A DNA stretch of 9,586 nt from Chloroflexota bacterium (GTDB taxonomy: Bacteria > Chloroflexota > Anaerolineae > Promineifilales > Promineifilaceae), in NCBI GenBank assembly GCA_020353135.1, contig CP070688.1:1491112-1500697 (forward strand). The letters are read 5' to 3'. The position numbers and the translations under genes were made by a program. Below, piece after piece: positions 6,781 to 9,586 of the stretch. A model generated the notes under the pieces. It saw only the letters and a list, made by a program, of their open reading frames with translations. It was not told where the DNA came from and made no database searches. How positions within the stretch are numbered: position 1 is the stretch's first letter; every line of letters starts with the position of its first letter.

Positions 6781-7749
6781 ATGCCTACCCACGCCCACGA
6801 GCCCATACTTGTAGCCGACAATCTGAACGTAATACTGCTCGCCGGAGGCGTCGGCGGGGCCAAGTTAGCCGATGGCCTGGCCCAACTGCTGCCGCCTGAG
6901 AGATTGACTGTCCTGGTCAACACTGGCGACGATTTTGTGCATTGCGGATTGACGATCTGTCCTGACATTGACACGGTCATGTACACGCTGGCCGGCCGGG
7001 CCAATTCCGAAACCGGCTGGGGCCGGGCCGGCGAAAGCTGGCGGGCCATGGAAGAAGTCGGCCGGCTAGGCGGCCCGGAGTGGTTCAAATTGGGCGACCT
7101 GGATCTGGCCACCCATCTGACCCGCTCCCATTTGTTGGCCGAAGGAATGAGCCTGACCGAGGTTACCGGCCAACTTGTGGCGCGCCTGGGCGCGAAGGCC
7201 AGAATCCTGCCCATGAGCGACCAGCCGGCGCCGACGATGATCCGCTGCGACGAAGGCCTGCTGCCCTTCCAGACCTGGTTCGTGGAACGTAGCTGGCAGC
7301 CGGCCGTGCGCGAAGTAAACTTGCCCGACGATGTACGCGCCAGCGGCCAGGTGCTTTGGGCCCTGGAGAAGGTGGACCTAATTCTCATTGCGCCCTCCAA
7401 CCCATTTGTTAGTATAGAACCAATCCTGAATGTCTATCCCGTGAGGGAGATGATCGCCGACTTGCCAAGGGCGGTCGTCGCCGTCAGCCCCATCGTCGCC
7501 GGACAGGCGCTGAAGGGGCCGGCGGCCAAGATGATGGGCGAACTGGGAATGGCGGTCTCGGCTTCGGCCGTGGCCGGCTATTATGGAGAGCTAATTGACG
7601 TGTTCGTCTATGATCGGCGGGACGATGAAATAGCGACCTTGCCCGCGCCAAACGCGTTTAGAACCGATACTATAATGCAGAATCGAGCCGGCCGGCGCCG
7701 TCTGGCGGCCGAGATTCTGGCCTATGTTGTGGAGCTGATAAATCAATGA
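6781..7749 (+). CDS. cofD: CofD: 2-phospho-L-lactate / phosphoenolpyruvate transferase of coenzyme F420 biosynthesis
   Basis: CofD transfers the activated phospho-carboxylate from the CofC product (lactyl- or enolpyruvyl-2-diphospho-5'-guanosine) to the deazaflavin Fo, forming F420-0 or dehydro-F420-0 in the cytoplasm. The 322-residue protein shows the full family pattern: LAGGVGGAKLADGL (20-33), VNTGDD (46-51), CPDIDTVMYTLAG (60-72), GWGRAGESW (79-87), LGDLDLATHLTRS (104-116), MSDQPAPTMI (145-154), APSNPFVSIEPIL (204-216) and SPIVAGQALKGPAAKMM (236-252). About 15 extra residues precede the usual start, but no later ATG, GTG or TTG fits, so the ATG at 6781 is kept. The gene overlaps cofC as ATGA, so the two enzymes of the consecutive steps are probably made together. 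Sequence alone does not tell whether phospholactate or phosphoenolpyruvate is the natural donor. Confidence 0.95.
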   Translation: MPTHAHEPILVADNLNVILLAGGVGGAKLADGLAQLLPPERLTVLVNTGDDFVHCGLTICPDIDTVMYTLAGRANSETGWGRAGESWRAMEEVGRLGGPEWFKLGDLDLATHLTRSHLLAEGMSLTEVTGQLVARLGAKARILPMSDQPAPTMIRCDEGLLPFQTWFVERSWQPAVREVNLPDDVRASGQVLWALEKVDLILIAPSNPFVSIEPILNVYPVREMIADLPRAVVAVSPIVAGQALKGPAAKMMGELGMAVSASAVAGYYGELIDVFVYDRRDDEIATLPAPNAFRTDTIMQNRAGRRRLAAEILAYVVELINQ

Positions 7750-8399
7750 ATGTCTGGGCGATTATCCCGGTAAAACCTTCTCGAGACAGCAAGAGCCGGC
7801 TGGCCCGTATCTTGACGGCCGGCGAGCGCTCTGAACTGACCCGCTACATTTTGAGTCGAACATTGGAAGTGCTGGGCGATGTGCCGACCGTTAAGCGCAG
7901 CCTGGTCGTTAGCCGCGATTCGGGCATCCTCAAGCTGGCCCGGCAACATGGGGCGCTGACCTATGATGAAAGCGCCAACCAGGATCTGAACGTGGCGTTG
8001 ACGCGGGCGACCCATATCGCCGCCGCTCAAAAGGCCAGCTGTGCGCTGATCCTGCCGGCCGATCTGCCCTTTATCACCGCCGACGATGTGATCGCCGTGA
8101 TCGAGGCCGCCTCGCCTGAGAGCTGCGGCGGCGGCAACGGCTTCCTATCTCGCAAGCGCGGCCTCGCCATATGCAGCGACGACGAACAAAACGGCACCAA
8201 CGCCCTGTTGGTCTGCCCGCCCACCGGCTTCAACTTCCAGTACGGGCCGGGCAGTTTCCAGCGACACCTTGACGAGGCCACCCGCCTGGGCCTGGCCCAT
8301 TGCATCGTCGACGTCCCCGGCATCCAGTTCGACCTGGACACTGAAGAAGATTACCAGGCCTATCTGGCTCGGCAGTCGGAATCTCTAGTCCGATCATAA
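7746..8399 (+). CDS. cofC: CofC: 2-phospho-L-lactate / phosphoenolpyruvate guanylyltransferase of F420 biosynthesis
   Basis: This 217-residue nucleotidyltransferase activates 2-phospholactate, phosphoenolpyruvate or a related acid with GTP for CofD. It opens with WAIIPVKPSRDSKSRLA (4-20), the family's nucleotide-binding loop. It then shows LPADLPF (103-109), an aspartate-containing metal/nucleotide motif, NGTNALLVCPP (149-159), FQYGPGSFQRH (164-174) and a terminal DLDTEEDY (197-203), all typical of CofC/FbiD. Length is normal. The ATG lies within the cofD stop (ATGA), indicating translational coupling. The Fo synthase and glutamate ligase genes of the pathway are not in the window and must be elsewhere. 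Confidence 0.93.
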   Translation: MNVWAIIPVKPSRDSKSRLARILTAGERSELTRYILSRTLEVLGDVPTVKRSLVVSRDSGILKLARQHGALTYDESANQDLNVALTRATHIAAAQKASCALILPADLPFITADDVIAVIEAASPESCGGGNGFLSRKRGLAICSDDEQNGTNALLVCPPTGFNFQYGPGSFQRHLDEATRLGLAHCIVDVPGIQFDLDTEEDYQAYLARQSESLVRS

Positions 8400-8477
8400 G
8401 TTCATGCCAGGTCCGATGGCGCTCAACTGAACACCCGGCTTTCCAACCATCTTGTAGTTAGCGGCATAGCCATCCAT
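8394..8477 (-). CDS. Tiny reverse-strand reading frame, possible gene remnant
   Basis: The reverse strand reads 27 residues from an ATG at 8477 to a TGA ending at 8394, including YAANYKMVGKPG and ending AIGPGMNL. Composition looks protein-like, and the stop overlaps the cofC stop region in a convergent arrangement. The frame continues upstream through PPD and a few more codons before a TGA at 8501-8499. This could be the 3' end of a decayed gene. I do not recognise a family, and a frame this short can arise by chance. Confidence 0.2.
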   Translation of the reverse strand: MDGYAANYKMVGKPGVQLSAIGPGMNL

Positions 8478-8584
8478 ATCAGGTGGCAATGCTGTCCCTC
8501 AACGTGTTCGCCCGACAATTGTCACTGTGGCGCGGGGCTTCATCCATTATTCTTGGCAAATCTGCAATCCCTTGCCATTATCAT
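8478..8584. other. Lower-GC non-coding stretch, no gene seen
   Basis: This stretch is visibly richer in A and T than the genes around it. A 92-codon open frame from 8483 to 8761 has no recognisable motif as read. Its 3' part overlaps a transporter remnant that reads sensibly in a different frame, so it is probably not a gene. No tRNA or riboswitch structure was recognised. Confidence 0.5.
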
Positions 8585-8613
8585 TTGATGCTGCCCTTTG
8601 CGAGTGGTATGAT
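8585..8613 (+). promoter_or_regulatory. Extended -10 promoter
   Basis: TTGATG (8585-8590) and TATGAT (8608-8613) are separated by exactly 17 bases. A TGG just before the -10 supplies the extended TGn element. Transcription would begin near 8620 and run through the ABC remnant and the hairpins towards the epimerase at 9101. Confidence 0.55.
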
Positions 8614-8617
8614 TTTG

Positions 8618-8634
8618 GTATACGTGCTGTATAC
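8618..8634. promoter_or_regulatory. Operator-like palindrome GTATAC-N5-GTATAC
   Basis: Two GTATAC hexamers at 8618-8623 and 8629-8634 form an inverted repeat around GTGCT. They cover the predicted start site of the promoter at 8585-8613, where a LacI- or GntR-type repressor would block transcription. No regulator gene lies in the window, so the family of the binding protein is inferred only from the shape and place of the site. Confidence 0.45.
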
Positions 8635-8652
8635 AAGCTGTGCATCATCAGG

Positions 8653-8911
8653 GTCCAAATCAATTCCCCGCCATACTGAGAGTAGCTCCCAGATCGGAGT
8701 TGGCACATATACAATAAACATTAGGCAGTACGACTCTGTTCGTTACCCACGATCAAGTTGAAGCCGGACCATGGCTGACCACATTGGCGTGTTATTGGAG
8801 GGGAAACTCCTACAAGTAGGCGATCCGGTTCGGATCTATGCCTGGCCGGCTTCGATCTTTGTGCCCGGTTGGCGGGATCTCCTCGTTTAATTCCGTGCCC
8901 AGCCGACAGGT
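8653..8911 (+). pseudogene. Remnant of a MalK/UgpC-type sugar ABC transporter ATPase (C-terminal part, frameshifted)
   Basis: Read across three frames, this stretch rebuilds the 3' portion of a sugar ABC ATPase nucleotide-binding domain. Bases 8670-8714 give AILRVAPRSELAHIQ, like the region after the D-loop. A TAA at 8715-8717 sits where Gln (CAA) is usual. Bases 8718-8765 give TLGSTTLFVTHDQVEA, the switch-histidine (H-loop) motif. Five bases (8766-8770) stand where six would encode Met-Thr, shifting the frame. Bases 8771-8863 then give MADHIGVLLEGKLLQVGDP and a tail ending PASIFV, the family's next strand pair. A further shift leads to GISSFNSVPSRQ (8874-8909), resembling the linker into the regulatory domain. 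Walker A, Q-loop and signature are absent, and Walker B is unrecognisable. The copy cannot make a working ATPase. Its right end stops about where the hairpin repeat begins. The following epimerase gene fits an ancestral sugar-uptake operon. Confidence 0.85.
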
Positions 8912-8912
8912 A

Positions 8913-8983
8913 GTAGGGGTAAGGCAGTCGGGCGAAGTGTCATCTCGCCGGATCGGAGGGTCTCCCGACTGCCTTACCCTTAC
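8913..8983. repeat. Long hairpin repeat, copy 1
   Basis: GTAGGGGTAAGGCAGTCGGG (8913-8932) pairs with CCCGACTGCCTTACCCTTAC (8964-8983) over 20 bases, with one pair being G-U in RNA. The 31-base loop begins CGAAGTGTCATCT and can form a small inner GGCGA/TCGCC stem. A GTAG tetranucleotide opens the left arm, as in REP elements handled by RAYT transposases, but that link is speculative. The copy starts right after the ABC remnant. Confidence 0.85.
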
Positions 8984-9014
8984 TTGGGCAGGGAGGGTGA
9001 GATTAAATAGGGAA

Positions 9015-9071
9015 TAAGGCAGTCGGGCGAAGCGTCATCTGGCGGGATCAGGTGGTTTCCCGACTGCCTTA
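9015..9071. repeat. Long hairpin repeat, copy 2
   Basis: TAAGGCAGTCGGG (9015-9027) pairs perfectly with 9059-9071. The loop is again 31 bases, with 24 of 31 identical to copy 1, offset by 95 bases. The right flank continues CTTAC (9074-9078) as in copy 1, whereas the left arm has decayed beyond 13 pairs. It ends about 15 bases before the epimerase Shine-Dalgarno, so it would lie in that gene's mRNA leader. Confidence 0.85.
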
Positions 9072-9086
9072 CCCTTACATTTGCGA

Positions 9087-9094
9087 AGGAAGGG
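9087..9094 (+). promoter_or_regulatory. Ribosome binding site of the epimerase gene
   Basis: A purine-rich AGGAAGGG run ends six bases before the ATG at 9101, which supports this start. The spacing and strength are ordinary. Confidence 0.7.
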
Positions 9095-9100
9095 TTTACG

Positions 9101-9586
9101 ATGAAATTCGGCGTGAATACCTGGGTGTGGACAGCACCACTAACAACAGAAGATGTCGAGAATTTGGTGCTCCTGGTGGCGGGCATGGGCTTCGATTGGA
9201 TTGAATTTCCGTTGGAAGAGATCGGCGGTTTCGACACTGGGCGGGCGGCCGAATTGGTCAACGAACATGGCCTGGGCGTCAGCACTTGCGTCGTCATGAG
9301 CCCTGACCGCGATCTGATCCATCCCGATCCGGCCGTGCGCAAGAACGGCGCAAATTACATTCGCCAGGCTGTAGACGCGTCCGAGGAGCTGGGCTCGCCC
9401 AGCCTGCTGGGGCCCATGTATTCGGCCACCGGCCGCACCTGGCAAGCGGCGCCCGACGAGCGGGCCCGAGACATGGACCTTTTAGTCGATACTTTGAAGG
9501 GCCTGGCTGACTATGCCGGCGACCACGGCGTCAAGCTGGGCATCGAACCGCTCAACCGCTTCGAAACAAGTTTCATTAACCTGGCC
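9101..9586 (+). CDS. Sugar phosphate isomerase/epimerase, D-psicose/D-tagatose 3-epimerase-like (3' end beyond the window)
   Basis: The first 162 residues are present and open to the window edge; the family is usually about 280-300 residues. The protein is a cytoplasmic TIM barrel that interconverts ketoses at C3 or isomerises related sugars using a divalent metal. The first strand reads KFGVNTWVW, followed by GFDWIEFPLEEI on strand 2, GLGVSTCVVMSPDRDL on strand 3, LGSPSLLGPMYSATGR on strand 4, and GVKLGIEPLNRFETSFIN (145-160). In that last motif Glu149 matches the metal-binding glutamate and Glu155 a conserved substrate-contacting residue of the tagatose/psicose epimerases. The remaining metal ligands lie beyond the edge. 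A good Shine-Dalgarno precedes the ATG. The gene follows a broken sugar ABC ATPase and two hairpin repeats. It shows no damage itself, so it may survive on its own promoter or on the one at 8585. The exact sugar is not determined. Confidence 0.9.
   Translation, partial: MKFGVNTWVWTAPLTTEDVENLVLLVAGMGFDWIEFPLEEIGGFDTGRAAELVNEHGLGVSTCVVMSPDRDLIHPDPAVRKNGANYIRQAVDASEELGSPSLLGPMYSATGRTWQAAPDERARDMDLLVDTLKGLADYAGDHGVKLGIEPLNRFETSFINLA

Noticed and set aside
6747..7400. A 217-codon reverse-strand frame within cofD
   Set aside because: It is antisense to all main CofD motifs and is a composition artefact.
8479..8547. A 22-residue reverse-strand frame next to the possible remnant at 8394-8477
   Set aside because: It is too short, in another frame, and has no recognisable motif. 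It could be part of the same decayed gene but adds no evidence.
8483..8761. A 92-codon forward open frame
   Set aside because: No motif is recognisable in it, and its last part overlaps a transporter remnant that makes clear sense in a different frame.
8811..8840. A tRNA T-arm-like GGTTCGGATC sequence
   Set aside because: It lies inside the transporter remnant where the protein reading is convincing, and no acceptor or anticodon stem surrounds it.
8913..9078. CRISPR array or intrinsic terminators for the repeated hairpins
   Set aside because: There are only two copies, with self-complementary 20-base arms and similar rather than unique interiors, so it is not CRISPR. No T-run follows either hairpin.

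Overview
The window is a high-GC bacterial chromosome segment, and every convincing gene lies on the + strand. The likely source is a Chloroflexota bacterium of the Anaerolineae/Ardenticatenia sort. This is inferred from the RarA ATPase fused to a methyltransferase-like half, the F420 genes, lipoprotein metallopeptidases, probable leaderless starts and very GGCC-rich codon use. No rRNA or other phylogenetic marker is present to prove it.

Bases 1-2319 hold two lipoproteins built on metallopeptidase folds. The first (93-1493) is an M28-type protein with a C-terminal fibronectin III-like domain. Both of its expected zinc-binding histidines read as asparagine. The second (1609-2319) is a small metzincin with an intact HExxHxxGxxH motif and Met-turn. 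Next comes a replication-maintenance ATPase, RarA/MgsA, fused to a Rossmann methyltransferase-like domain (2389-4629). The metzincin and rarA genes each have a -10 hexamer ending 6-7 nt before the ATG, which suggests leaderless mRNAs.

Bases 4720-6632 hold RNase PH (rph), which has a good Shine-Dalgarno sequence, followed by an M20 amidohydrolase that overlaps it as ATGA. The M20 stop codon lies inside a small palindromic repeat element. Bases 6781-8399 hold cofD and cofC, also overlapping as ATGA. They make the activated phospho-carboxylate donor and transfer it in coenzyme F420 assembly.

Bases 8400-9100 are different: lower in GC and without an intact gene. A good promoter with an overlapping GTATAC-N5-GTATAC operator-like palindrome is followed by the 3' remnant of a MalK/UgpC-type sugar ABC ATPase. 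The remnant carries an in-frame stop and two frameshifts. After it come two tandem copies of a long hairpin repeat 95 nt apart. The window ends inside an intact sugar-phosphate isomerase/epimerase gene (D-psicose/D-tagatose 3-epimerase-like) that starts at 9101. The simplest reading is a collapsed sugar-uptake operon: promoter/operator, tail of the last transporter gene and the downstream epimerase, with transporter genes lost in between and a repeat family inserted.
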